This document shows, one piece after another, positions 23,170-36,050 of a stretch of DNA of 64,000 nucleotides. The translations under genes were made by a program, and so were the position numbers. The DNA is taken from the NCBI GenBank assembly GCA_011799875.1, contig CM022300.1:169091837-169155836 (forward strand), written 5' to 3'. The stretch's first letter is position 1, and each line of letters opens with the position of its first letter. The notes beneath the pieces were generated by a model. It worked only from the letters and a program-made list of their open reading frames with translations. It was not told the origin of the DNA and did not search any database. This DNA comes from Thinopyrum elongatum. Its lineage: Eukaryota; Streptophyta; Magnoliopsida; Poales; Poaceae.

Positions 23170-23567
23170 TGGAGGTGCGACACACTCATTTGGTTGATCG
23201 CTTCAGCGCCGTCACTAGGTCTTGCATGTGTTGCGAATAGCCACCTCCACTAACCGCTGACTGTGTGATCGGACCTAGCAGTCTGTCGCAAAGTGTTCCT
23301 CCTACACGTGTGGATACCGTTAGAGTCGGTGCACCTGCGCCACTCCGGCGAACCTGTACGTGGGATCCGATGACCGGCTGTTCAAGGGAGACCAGCCGAG
23401 GAGGAGACGATCCACGCGGACATGCTGACCAACTCTTCTTCCACTTCACAACACTGCGCGTTTAGTTGTAACGATCTGTGATCCATTCTCATACCATGCT
23501 TCTGGTTGTTCTGCGCATAGGAAAAAAATGAATTTGCAGTGAATGCACCCTACCGTAGAAACCAACA

Positions 23568-26500
23568 ATCGTGCCATGACATTGGCACATATATGTTGTG
23601 GTAATTTTTTTTCCAATTTGGGACAAGCCTCTTACAATCTGAAGCTTCTCACAAGAAGCCTCGTGAATTTGATAGGGAACATGTCACCTTTGCGGGTGAA
23701 ACGACATTCGACGCCTCTTCTCGGATTGAATTTTTTCTAGAGGCAACATAGACCAATACAAGTGTCGTAGTAAAATATGGGATTATTCAAGGCTTATCTG
23801 GCCCTTTTCTATACATTAGTTGAGTTTTCTAGGCATTTAATGTGCATAATTCAAATTCGAACTACAAGCACATCGTCCAGTGCACTAAAATGGGTTAAAT
23901 AACCATATATGTGTCCTTCGGTGCATGTTTAGGTCCCATGCAAGAAATGAGAATGAATTATAAACATGTCGGAATCGTGGCTCGGCCTCAAACATTGTGA
24001 ATCTAGGTTTTTATATTCCCGCAAATCCAAAACTCACCTAAAATTCATGAAACTAGGCATGGTGCCATGGCATGCCACAAATAGGTTGTGGTAAAAAATT
24101 GTCCAATTTGGGGCATGTTTTGGTACAAGACTCTCACAAAACGGAGCTTCTCACAAGAAGCCTTGTGGTTCCGATATGGAACGTGTCACCCTTGTGGGCG
24201 AAATGACGTTCACTGCCTCTTCTCGCCTTGGATTTTTGCCTAGAGGCAACATAGACCAATAGGAGTGTCGTGCTGGAATATGGAATTATTGAGGGTTCGT
24301 ATGGCCTTTTTATACATTAATTGAGGTTTCTAGGCATTTAATGTGGATAACTGAAATTTGAACTACAATCACATGCTCCAGCGTAGCAAAATGGGTGAAA
24401 AATCATATATGTTTCCTTGGGTGCATATATAGGTCCCATGCAATAAATGAGAAAGAATTACAAACATCTCGGCGTCGTGGCTCGAACTTAAACATTGAGA
24501 ATCTTGGTTTTTAAATTCTGGTAAATCCAACATTCGCCTGGAATTCATGAAACTTGGCATCATATCATGACATGGCACATATAGATTGTGGTAAAAAATT
24601 GTCCAATTTGGGGCAAGTTTTGGTACAAGCCTCTTACAAACTGAAGCTTCTCACAAGAAGCCCCATGGTTCCGATATGGAACGTGTCACCCTTGTGGGCG
24701 AAACGACATTCGCTGCCTCTTCTCGCCTTGGATTTTCTTCTAAAGGAAAAATGGACCAATACGAGTGTTATGCAGAAATATGGAATTATTCAAGGTTCGT
24801 TTGGCCTTCTTCTATACATTCATTGACTTTTCTAGGCATTTAATGTGCATGATTCACATTTGAACTACAAGCACATGCTCCAGTGCACCAAAATGGGTAA
24901 AAAAAATCATATATGTGTCCTTGGGTACATCTTGAGGTCCCATGCAAGAAATGGGAATGAATTACAAACATCTCGGTGTCATGGCTTGGCCGCAAACATC
25001 AAGAATATTAGTTTTTAAATCCCCGTAAATCCAAAACTAGCTTGAAATTCATGAAACTTGGCATCATGCCATGACATGGCACATATACGCCGTTGTAAAT
25101 TTTTTGTCCAAATTCGGACAAGCCTCTTACAAACTAGAGCTTCTCACAAGAAGCCTCGTGGTTCACACAGGGAACGTGTCACCTTTGTGGACGGAAGGAC
25201 ATTCGATGCCTCTTCTCGCCTTCAATTTTTCCTAGAGGCAACATAGACCAATATGATTATCGTGCTAAAATATGGAATAATTTAGGGATTGTTTGAATCT
25301 TTTTATACATTAATTGAGTTTTCTAGGAATTTAATGTGCGTAATTCAAATTTGAACTATAAGCACATTCTCCGGTGCACCAAAATGGGTTGAAAAATCAT
25401 ATATGTGATATGCTGCATGTCAGATCCCATTCAACAAATTTGAATGAATTACAAACATCTCGGTGTCGTGGCTCGGCCTCAAGCATTGAGAATTTTGGTT
25501 TTTAAATTTCCGCAAATCCAATACTTGCCTGAAATTCGTGAAGGCATGGTGTCATGCGATGGCACATATAGGCGTCGTAAAAAATATTGTCCAATTTGGG
25601 ACAAGTTTTGGTACAAGCCTCTTACAAACCAGAGCTTCCCACACGAAGCCTCGTTGTTCCGATAGGGAACCTGTCACCCTTGTGGGCGAAAGGACATTCA
25701 CTACCTCTTCTCGCCTTGGGTTTTTTGACAGGCAGCACAGACTAAAAATAGTGTCGTGCTGAAATATGGAATTATTTAGGGTTCATTTGGTCTTTTTTAT
25801 ACATCAATTGAGTTTTCTAGGCATTTCATGTGCATACTTCAAATTTGAACAACAAGCACATGCTCCAGTGCACCAAAATGTTTTGAAAAATCATATGTGT
25901 GTCCTTGGGTGCATGTTTAGCTCCCATGCAAGAAATGAGAATGAAATACAAATATCTCGGCGTCGTGGCTCGGCAGCAAACATCAAGAATCTTGGTTTTT
26001 AAATTCCGCTAAATCCAAAACTCGCCTGAAATTAAAGAAATTTGGCATGGTGTCATTATATTTCATACATTGCCCATGGTAAAAAAATTTCCTATTTGGG
26101 GCAAGTTTTGGTACAAGCCACTTATAAATCGAAGCTTCGCATAAGAAGCCTCGTGGTTCCAATAGGGAAATTGTCACCCTTGTGGGAGAAACAACATTCG
26201 CTACCTCTTCTTGCCTTGGATTTTTTCTAGAGGCAACATAGACCAATAGGAGTGTTGTGCTAAAATATGGACTTATTCAGGGTTCGTTTGGCCTTTTTAA
26301 CATTAGTTGAGTTTTCTAGGCATTTAATGTGTATAATTCAAATTTGAACTACAAGCACAAGCTCTAGTGCATGAAAATGGGTTGAAAAATCATATGTGTG
26401 TCCTTCGGTGCATGTTTAGGTCCCATGCAAGAAATGGGAATGAATTACATACATCTCGACGTCATGGCTCGGCCACAAACATCGAGAATTTTGGTTTTTA

Positions 26501-29113
26501 AGTCCCCGTAAATCCAGAACCCGCCTGAATTCATGAAACTTGCAATCATGTCATGACATGGCACATCTACGCCTTGTTAATTTTTTCCAATTTAGGACAA
26601 GCATCTTACAAACAGGAGCTTCTCACGAGAAGCCTCCTGGTGACGATAGGGAACGTGTCACCTTTGTGGGCGAAACGACATTTGATGCCTCTTCCTGCAT
26701 TGAATTTTTCCTAGAGGCAACATAGACCAGTACGATTGTCATGGTAAAATATGGAATTATTCAGGGCTCGTTTGGCCCTTTTCATACATTAATTGATTTT
26801 TTAGGCATTTAATTTGCAAAATTCAAATTTGAACTACAACCACATGCTCCAGTGCACCAAAATGGGTTGGAAAATCATATATGTGTCCTTGGGTGCATGT
26901 TTAGGTCCCATGCAAGATATGAGAATGAATTACGAAGATGCCAGCGTCGTGCCTCAGCTTCTAACATTGAGAATCTTGGTTTTTAAATTCTTGCAAATCC
27001 AAAACACGCCTGAAGTTCATAAAACTAGGCATGGTGTCATGGCATGGCACAAATAGGCCGTGGTAAAAAATTGGTCCAATTTGGCGCAAGTTTTGGTACA
27101 AGAATCTTACAAACCGGAGCTTCTCACAAGAAGCCTCGTGGTTCCGATAGTGAATGGGTCACCCTTGTGGGCAAAACAACATTTACTGCCTCTTCTTTCC
27201 TTGAATTTTTTCCTAGAGGCAACTTAGACAAATAGGAGTGTCGTGATGAAATATGGAATTATTCAAGGTTTGTATGGCATTTTTTATACATTAATTGAGT
27301 TTTGTAGGCATTTAATGTGTATTATTAAAATTTGAACTACAAGCACATGCTCCAGTGTAGCAAAATAGGTTGAATTACAAATATCTCGGCGTCATGGCTC
27401 GACCTCAAACATTGAGAATCTTAGTTTTTCAATTCCCATAAATCCAAAGCTCGCCTGAAATTCATGCAATTTGGCATGGTGTCATGACATGCCGCATGTA
27501 CCTCGTGGTAAATAATTTGTCTAATTTGGGGCATGTTTTGGTACAAGCCTCTTTCAAACCGGAGCTTGTCACAAGAAGCCTCGTCGTTCCGATAGGGAAT
27601 GTGTCACCTTTGTGGGCGAAACGATATTCGTTGCCTCTTCTCGCCTTGGATTTTTTCTAGAGGCAAAATAGACCAATACGAGTGTCATGCTAAAATATGG
27701 AATTATCCAGGGTTCGCCGGGCCTTTTTCTTTACATTAATTAAGTTTTCTAGGCATTTAGTGTGCATGATTCACATTTGAACTACAAGCACATGCTCCAA
27801 TGTACCAAAATGTGTTTAAAAATCATATATGTGTCATTGGGTGCATGTTTAGGTCCCATGGAAGAAATGGGAATGAATTACAAATATCTCCACATCGTGG
27901 GTCGGCCGCAAATATGGAGAATCTTGGTTTTTAAATCCTCGTAAATCTAAAACTCGCCTGAAATTCATGAAACTTGGCATCGTGTCATGACATGGCACAT
28001 ATACGCCATTGTAATTTTTCTGTCCAAATTGGGACAAGCCTCTCACAAACTAGAGCTTATCACAAGAAGCCTCGAGGTTCTGATAGGGAACGTGTCTCCT
28101 TTGTGGTAGAAACGACATTCGATATCCCTTCATGCCTTCAACTTTTCCTAGAGGCAACATAGACCAATACGAGTGTCGTGCGAAAATATGGAATATTTTA
28201 GGGATTTTTTGGACCTTTTATACATTAATTGCGTTTTCTAGGCATTTAATGTGCATAATTCCAATTTGAACTACAAGCACATTCTCCAGTGCACCAAAAT
28301 GGGTTGAAAAATCATATATGTGTTATGGTGCATGTCAGATCCCATGAAAGGAATGAGAATGAATTACAAACATGTCGGCGTCGTGGCTTGGCCTCAAACA
28401 TTGAGAATCTTGGTTTTTAAATTCTCGCAAATCCAATACTCGCGTGAACTTCATGAAACTAGGCATGGTGTCATGGAATGGCACATATAGGCCATGGTAA
28501 AAAAATTGTCCAATTTGGGGCAAGTTTTGGTACAAGCCTCTTACAAACCGGAGCTTCTCACAAGAAGCCTCGTGTTTCCGATCGGGAACGTGTGACTCTT
28601 GTGGGCAAAACGACATTCACTGCCTGTTCTCGCCTTGGATTTTTTTCTTGAGCCAACATAGACCAATATGAGTGTCGTGCTGAAATATGGAATTATTCAG
28701 GGTTCACTTGGCTTTTTTAGACATTAATTGATTTTTCTAGTCAGTGAGTGTGCATAATTCAAATTTGAACTACAAGGACATACTCCAGTGCACAAAACTG
28801 GGTTGAAAAATCATATATGTGTCCTTGGGTACATATTTAGGTCCCATGCAATAAATGAGAATGAATTACAAACATCTCGGCATCGTGGCTTGGCCGCAAA
28901 CATCGAGAATCTTTGTTATTAAATACCCGTAAATCGAAAACTCGCTTGAAATTCATGAAACTTCGCATCGTGTCATGATATGGTACATATACGCCATGGT
29001 AATTTTTTTTCCAATTTGGGACAAGCTTCTTAGAAACCGGAGCTTCTTACAAGAAGCCTTGTTGTTCCGGTAGGGAACGTTTCACCTTTGTGGGCGAAAT
29101 GTCATTTTATGCC
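23568..29113. repeat. Satellite array, block 2 (~11 monomers)
   Basis: The same ~500-bp monomers and phase as block 1 resume exactly at the Copia TSD. From about 23924 onward the monomer order matches the segments starting at 38813 (offset ~14,889) and, in part, 31853. One monomer has a short deletion at about 27364 ('ataggttgaattacaaatatctcgg'). The block ends where element E inserted, after 'gtcattttatgcc'. Confidence 0.85.
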
Positions 29114-29990
29114 TGTCAGTGCACCAAGACATGGGTGCCTTAGTACCCTGACTTGTGCACAGGCAGTGGTAGCCTTCCTGGCGGTAGGGCTTGCCACAGG
29201 ACAACTATATAAACAAGACTCAAGACTTGGTGTGCAAGACCATGAAGAAGATATCAAGACAGGTCATTGAGAAGTACTAGCTTAGTACTGAAGATCAAGA
29301 CTTTGGTGGCCGGCAAGCTACTTGACGGCAAGTGAAGACCCAGAAAGCTCCATGCCGGCAAGCTCCTACCACTTGTCCATCGCTCCACCTCAGCGACACA
29401 CTTGTCACCTGTCGAGTAGGTGTCGAGCGGGCAAGTTGTTTAGTGAGCTCTGTCCGGGCACGTGTCAGCTCACCACCGAAGACAAAACTTTAATGACACC
29501 AGTCCTGAAGGAGTGTAAACATAACAAGAGGTAGCTAGGTGAACGACATAGAAGGAGATACAACTCTTGCCGGCAGGCCTCACCATCATGACACCTCACG
29601 GCGCATTTAATGCATTCGTCCTAACCCGGGAGAGTTAGGTATTTGGCAATGTAGCCACTATTTACCTTATGTAAAGACCATTTTACCACTCTGTTGACCC
29701 CTTGATCTATGAAACGAGGCCCATGGCTACCTTTACAAAGTCTGACACTTTGTTCAATTGCACATGTAGCTGCACTTCTCGCGCACATTGCCGGCAACTT
29801 GCGCTCTTTGTACTTGAGCTCGTACATCCAATACAATCAAAGCAGGAGTTGGGTTTTACGCTTCACAGCAGCCCGAACCTGATTAAAACACTTGTGTTGA
29901 TTGCTGGTTCTGCTCTTTGTGCATGTTGATCCTCAGAGTCGAACTACAAAGGGATCTTTGCCGGTCCCATAGATTGCCGTACGCATGACA
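29114..29990 (+). repeat. Element E copy 1, 5' LTR
   Basis: This 877-bp LTR has exactly the length of the LTRs at 36051-36927 and 44002-44878. The TATA position is weak (TATGAAACG near 29707). Confidence 0.8.
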
Positions 29991-30304
29991 TCTTTGGCAT
30001 AGCAGGCAGGGGATCGCGTGTGCGAACCTGAATCAGCAGTCTACGCGTCAGCTTCATCATCTTCATCGCCATGGCACCCAAGAAGAATGGCATGATTGTG
30101 GGCATTCTCTCTATGTCCAAGCTACCGACACCGACGCCTACACATATGGGTGGAGGCGGAGGAGCCGACAAAGGAGGTGGAGGCACGGAACACCACCACG
30201 ATGCTTTGGCGAGCGGCTTCATCCAAAGCACGAGGAGCAGGGATCCAGCTGCCGCTACATCTAAGGACGAAGCTGCAAGGCCCACGGACGGTGTAGTGAC
30301 CTCC

Positions 30305-31589
30305 TGTAGGAACAAAGTATGTCTACCAGAGGAGGGGGTGAATGGGAGTTTTAAATTTTCTTCAGAAAACTCAAAACTCTCAGAACCCAGCAGCGGAACG
30401 AAAGAAAAACTGACTATATTGAATTAAAACAGAGTATCGAAAGGAAACTACAACATGCACTGATACAGATCAGACGAATGAAAATACTTCGAATGAAAAC
30501 ATGGATGATAGGGAAAACCGAATATGCTCGATGGTGACAAGCTATTGGTTCGACCAGTTCGTCCTTCTGCACAAGGACTATGTCTTGTTGGAGGGGCTAT
30601 GACTTAACACAGAAGATAAACTCTCTTCACCCTATTCTCCTCGATAATCGATTCATCAACCGATGCCGATAACTCGTGGTAGATACTTGAAGGCGATCTC
30701 CGAACCTTTACAGACTTCTTCTTCGAGAACCACAATCACTCTTGGTCTCTGAAGAAATTGACACCTAACCGTTTAGAGAGTTTGCAGCTCTCAAGAGTAA
30801 AAGGCGGAGCGTACTAGACTTAGATTCCAGTTATGCTAACCACTATCTAATTCTTCGGCTCTAGGGTTTTTCTCTCGGTGGATTTTAAACTCAAATCGCT
30901 CAGAGAGTGGGTTGCTCAACAATCTTCTCAGAATCAAACGGAGCAGCCCCCGGACAAAGCCGGCGCGGGGTGGCTATTTATAGCCGTAGCCTTCCAAGCT
31001 GGGAAATGACCATTTTGAAACATGAGGTCCGGCCATTTGCCAACCGACACGTTCGCTGGAGCAACGGTAACATTACTTATGTAATAAGTAATGCTAACTC
31101 CTCGGTCTGAGACAAATCTGTCGCAGCGAAGAAGATCACAGTCTCTTGCTGGCAAGTATTTGCTCGGAACACAAAGAGATTTCTCTCACAGCTTTCATAT
31201 GATTTGGGTTTCGCATCAAAGAATCAAAGCTTCGAACGCTACACCCCTCTGAATAGTACGATGGTCCTATGACTCAAGGAAAGAAAAGGAACAACAAAAT
31301 AAATGCTACATCTTCACTTCATTTTCATTCTTCCTCGAATGCAGACATCTTCTTTGAACCGACACCGAACCAATTGCTTGATCTTCAGCAATTTTTAGGG
31401 GTCACTATTGTTAGCTTCATCTTCAGTGATAACCTTCACTACAATGCAGGGAGATTATCTTCGTCGTTTGCATCAAACTCCTCGACATCTCGGAGTCCTG
31501 TTACTCTGTGTGCACTAGCAAACACATAAGTCCCATACTATTTATGTCAACAAACTCCAAAATGTAAGGGGCCTATCATTGCACCAACA
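30305..31589 (-). mobile_element. Solo LTR F, copy 1 (nested in element E gag)
   Basis: On the minus strand it starts TGTTGGTGCAATGATAGGCC and ends GTTCCTACA, and on the + strand it is flanked by CCTCC/CTTCC, an imperfect 5-bp TSD. It is 1,285 bp with no coding domain, so it is best read as a solo LTR (probably Copia type, unproven). The same insertion is at 37242 and 45193. A near-perfect inverted repeat, CATTACTTAT-gta-ATAAGTAATG, lies at about 31068-31090. Confidence 0.65.
30975..30982 (-). promoter_or_regulatory. TATA box in solo LTR F
   Basis: The minus strand reads GCTATAAATAGCCACC, a clear TATAAATA. It is conserved in copy 2 and altered to 'tacttata' context in copy 3. Confidence 0.5.
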
Positions 31590-31852
31590 CTTCCAAAGAC
31601 GCTCCAGCAGCATCCAAGACTCCCACGCCAGTGCACACGCCACGACCATCTCAGGTCATGTGTGATGAGCGGCACCAAGACGTCAGTGGCTCCAAGCACC
31701 GCCACGGCAAAGCCCCTATGCATCACTCTCAGGATGTCAGGGCTAGCATCCACACCAGCATGCCGGTGAAAACTGGCCATGGCTACAAGACCAAGACGGA
31801 GTTCCTTCTTCCTCTATAAGGAGTAAGGATACCACTCGCTCTTCGGACCGCT

Positions 31853-34800
31853 CCATGGGTGCATGTTTAGGTCCCATGCAAGAAATGAGAATGAATTATA
31901 AACATCTCAGTGTCGTGGCTTGGCCGCAAACATCGAGAATATTTGTTTTTAAATCCCCTTAAATCCAAAACTAGCTTGAAATTCAAGAAACTTGGCATCA
32001 TGCCATGACATGGCACATATACGCCGTTTTAATTTTTTTGTCCAAATTCGGACAAGCCTCTTACAAACTAGAGCTTCTCAAGAGAAGCCTCGTGGTTCAC
32101 ACAGGGAACGTGTCACCTTTGTGGACGGAAGGACATTCGATGTCTCTTCTCGCCTTCAATTTTTCCTGGAGGCAACATAGACCAATATGATTGTCGTGCT
32201 AAAATATGGAATAATTTAGGGATTGTTTGAACCGTTTTATACATTAATTGAGTTTTGTAGGCATTTAATGTGCATAATTCAAATTTGAAATATAAGCACA
32301 TTCTCCGGTGCACCAAAATGGGTTGAAAAATCATATATGTGCTATGCTGCATGTCAGATCCCATGCAAGAAATTATAATGAATTACAAACATCTCGGTGT
32401 CGTGGCTCGGCCTCAAGCATTGAGAATTTTGGTTTTTAAATTTCCGTAAATCCAATACTTTCCTGAAATTCGTGAAACTAGGCATGGTGTCATGGGATGG
32501 CACATATAGGCGTGGTAAAAAAATTGTCCAATTTGGGGCAAGTTTTGGTACAAGCCTCTTACAAACCGGAGTTTCCCACACGAAGCCTCGTTTATCCGAT
32601 AGGGAACATGTCACCCTTGTGGGCGAAAGGACATTCACTGCCTCTACTCGCCTTGGATTTTTTGACAGGCAGCACAGACTAATAATAGTGTCGTGCTGAA
32701 ATATGGAACTATTCAGGGTTCATTTGGTCTTTTTTATACATCAATTGAGTTTTCTAGGCATTTAATGTGCATAGTTCAAATTTGAACTACAAGCACATGC
32801 TCCAGTGCACCAAAATGTTTTGAAAAATCATATATGTGTCCTTGGGTGCATGTTTAACTCCCATGCAAGAAATGAGAATGAAATACAAACATCTCGGCGT
32901 CGTGGCTCGGCAGCAAACATCAAGAATCTTGGTTTTTAAATTCTGGTAAATCCAAAACTCGCATGAAATTCATGATATTTGGCATGGTGATGATATTTCA
33001 TACATAGGCCATGGTAAAAAAAATTGTCCTATTTGGGGCAAGTTTTGGTACAAGCCACTTATAAATCGAAGCTTCGCGTAAGAAGCCTCGTGGTTCCGAT
33101 AGGGAAATTGTCACCCTTGTGGGTGAAATGACACTTGCTACCTCTTCTTGCCGTGGATTTTTTCTAGAGGCAACATAGACCAATAGGAGTGTGGTGCTAA
33201 AATATGGACTTATTCAGGGTTCGGTTGGCCTTTTTTACATTAGTTGAATTTTCTAGGCATTTAATGTGTATAATTCAAATTTCAAATACAAGCACAAGCT
33301 CTAGTGCATGAAAATGGGTTGAAAAATCATATATGTGTCCTTCGGTGCATGATTAGGTCCCATGGAAGAAATGGGAATGAATTACATACATCTTGACGTC
33401 ATGGCTCGGCCACAAACATCGAGAATCCTGGTTTTTAATTCCCCGTAAATCCAGAACTCGCTTGAATTCATGAAACTTGCAATCATGTCATGACATGGCA
33501 CATCTACGCCTTGTTAATTTTTTCCAATTTAGGACAAGCGTCTTACCAACCGGAGCTTCTCACGAGAAGCCTCCTGGTGACGATATGGAACGTGTCACCT
33601 TTGTGGGCGAAACAACATTTGATGCCTCTTCTCGCATTGAATTTTTTCTAGAGGCAACATAGACCAATACGAGTGTCATGGTAAAATACGGAATTATTCA
33701 GGGCTCATTTGGCCCTTTTTATACATTAATTGATTTTTCAGGCATTTAATTTGCAAAATTCAAATTTGAACTACAACCACATGCTCCAGTGCACCAAAAT
33801 GGGTTGGAAAATCATATATGTGTCCTTGGGTGCATGTTTAGGTCCCATGCAAGATATGAGAATGAATTACGAAGATGTCAGCGTCGTGCCTCAGCTTCTA
33901 ACATTGAGAATCTTGGTTTTCAAATTCCTGCAAATCCAAAACACGCCTGAAATTCATAAAACTAGGCATGGTGTCATGGCATGGCACAAATAGGCCGTGG
34001 TAAAAAATTGGTCCAATTTGGGGCAAGTTTTGGTACAAGAATCTTACAAACCGGAGCTTCTCACAAGAAGCCTCGTGGTTCCGATAGGAACGGGTCACCC
34101 TTGTGGGCAAAACAACATTTACTGCCTCTTCTTGCCTTGAATTTTTTCCTAGAGGCAACTTAGACCAATAGGAGTGTCATGCTGAAATATGGAATTATTC
34201 AAGGTTCGTATGGCATTTTTTATACATTAATTGAGTTTTGTAGGCATTTAATGTGTATAATTAAAATTTGAACTACAAGCACATGCTCCAGTGTAGCAAA
34301 ATAGGTTGAATTACAAACATCTCGGCGTCGTGGCTCGACCTCAAACATTGAGAATCTTAGTTTTTCAATTCCCATAAATCCAAAGCTCGCCTGAAATTCA
34401 TGCAATTTGGCATGGTGTCATGACATGCCGCATGTAGCTTGTGGTAAATAATTTGTCTAATTTGGGGCATGTTTTGGTACAAGCCTCTTATAAACCGGAG
34501 CTTGTCACAAGAAGCCTCGTCGTTCCGATAAGGAATGTGTCACCATTGTGGGCGAAATGATATTTGTTGCCTCTTCTCGCCTTGGATTTTTTCTAGAGGC
34601 AAAATAGACCAATACGAGTGTCATGCTAAAATATGAAATTATCCAGGGTTCGCTGGGCCTTTTTCTATACATTAATTAAGTTTTCTAGGCATTTAATGTG
34701 CATGATCCACATTTGAACTACAAGCACATGCTCCAATGTACCAAAATGGGTTTAAAAATCATATATGTGTCATTGGGTGCATGTTTAGGTCCCATGGAAG

Positions 34801-36050
34801 AAATAGGAATGAATTACAAATATCTCGACATCGTGGCTCGACCGCAAATATGGAGAATCTTAGTTTTTAAATCCCCGCAAATCAAAAACTTGCCTGAAAT
34901 TCATGAAACTTGGCATCGTGTCATGACATGGCACATATACACCATTGTAATTTTTTTGTCCAAATTAGGACAAGCCTCTTACAAACTAGAGCTTATCACA
35001 AGAAGCCTCGTTGTTCCGATAGGGAACGTGTCTCCTTTGTGGTAGAAACGACATTCGATATCCCTTCTTGCCTTCAACTTTTCCTAGAGGCAACATAGAC
35101 CAATACGAGTGTCGTGCAAAAATATGGAATATTTTAGGGATTGTTTGGACCTTTTATACATTAATTGGGTTTTCTAGGCATTTAATGTGCATAATTCCAA
35201 TTTGAACTACAAGCACATTCTCCAGTGCACCAAAATGGGTTGAAAAATCATATATGTGTTATGGTGCATGTCAGATCCCATGAAATGAATGAGAATGAAT
35301 TACAAACATCTCGGCGTCGTGGCTTGGCCTCAAACATTGAGAATCTTGGTTTTTAAATTCTCGCAAATCCATTACTCGCGTGAACTTCATGAAACTAGGC
35401 ATGGTGTCATGGAATGGCACATATAGGCCATGGTAAAAAAAATTTCCAATTTGGGGCAAGTTTTGGTACAAGCCTCTTACAAACCGGAGCTTCTCACAAG
35501 AAGCCTCCTGTTTCCGATAGGGAACATGTGACTCTTGTGGGCAAAATGACATTCACTGCCTGTTCTCGCTTTTGATTTTTTTCTTGAGCCAACATAGACC
35601 AATATGAGTGTCGTGCTAAAATATGGAATTATTCAGGGTTCACTTGGCTTTTTTAGACATTAATTGATTTTTCTAGTCAGTGAGTGTGCATAATTCAAAT
35701 TTGAACTACAAGGACATGCTCCAGTGCACAAAACTGGGTTGAAAAATCATATATGTGTCCTTGGGTACATATTTTTGTCCCATGCAATAAATGAGAACGA
35801 ATTACAAACATCTCGGCATCGTGGCTTGGCCGCAAACATCGATAATCTTTGTTATTAAATCCCCGTAAATCGAAAACTCGCTTGAAATTCATGAAACTTG
35901 GCATCGTGTCATGATATGGCACATATACGCCATGGTAATTTTTTTGTCCAACTTGGGACAAGCTTCTTAGAAGCCGGATCTTCTCACAAGAAGCCTTGTT
36001 GTTCTGGTAGGGAACATTTCACCTTTGTAGGCGAAATGTCATTTGATGCC
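31853..36050. repeat. Satellite array, block 3 (~8 monomers)
   Basis: The block begins in the middle of a monomer at the recombination junction and ends at E copy 2. Its first ~50 bases match the monomer at 38813, then it switches to the monomer type found at 24930 and 39815. Two monomers (~1 kb) are therefore missing relative to blocks 2 and 4. The rest matches block 4 at an offset of ~7,951. Confidence 0.85.

Larger units (their letters stand above)
11435..23567 (+). mobile_element. Solo Copia-type LTR, split by Gypsy element A
   Basis: The left part, 11435-12317, starts TGTTGGAGATATGCCCTAGA, the terminus typical of abundant Triticeae Copia LTRs (Angela/WIS/BARE-like; exact family not determined). 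The right part, 23019-23567, ends ACCAACA. The element is flanked by a perfect 5-bp duplication, ATCGT, at 11430-11434 and 23568-23572, and the satellite monomer reads straight across it. With A removed it is ~1.43 kb, has one TATA region and no gag-pol. That fits a solo LTR left after LTR-LTR recombination. A non-coding LTR element is the less likely alternative. Confidence 0.8.
30071..31819 (+). pseudogene. Element E copy 1 gag N-terminus, interrupted by solo LTR F
   Basis: The ATG at 30071 opens MAPKKNG..., a Gly/His-rich leader (HMGGGGGADKGGGG). The frame runs to 30304, is interrupted by F (30305-31589), and the flanking reading continues beyond 31590 with a region ending TEFLLPL at TAA ~31817. 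The stop ends gag early. This is the leader region of a Tat-type gag, equivalent to 13287-14009 in element A. Confidence 0.6.
29114..31852 (+). mobile_element. Gypsy element E, copy 1 (5' LTR plus truncated gag, with nested solo LTR F)
   Basis: It comprises LTR 29114-29990 (877 bp, TGTCAGTGCACCAAGACATG...ACGCATGACA), a PBS-like TGGCATAGCAGGCAGGGG just inside, then gag from ATG 30071. Gag is split by solo LTR F and continues to 31852, where the sequence 'ggaccgctccatg' switches abruptly to satellite 'ggtgcatgtttagg'. Copy 2 has the identical right junction; copy 3 continues into gag. Copy 1 is therefore a duplicate cut by recombination, not an independent insertion. Confidence 0.8.

Noticed and set aside
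30305..31589. A complete small transposon or a coding gene in F
   Set aside because: No open frame longer than ~90 codons that is shared by the three copies, and the TG...CA ends with TATA fit a solo LTR.
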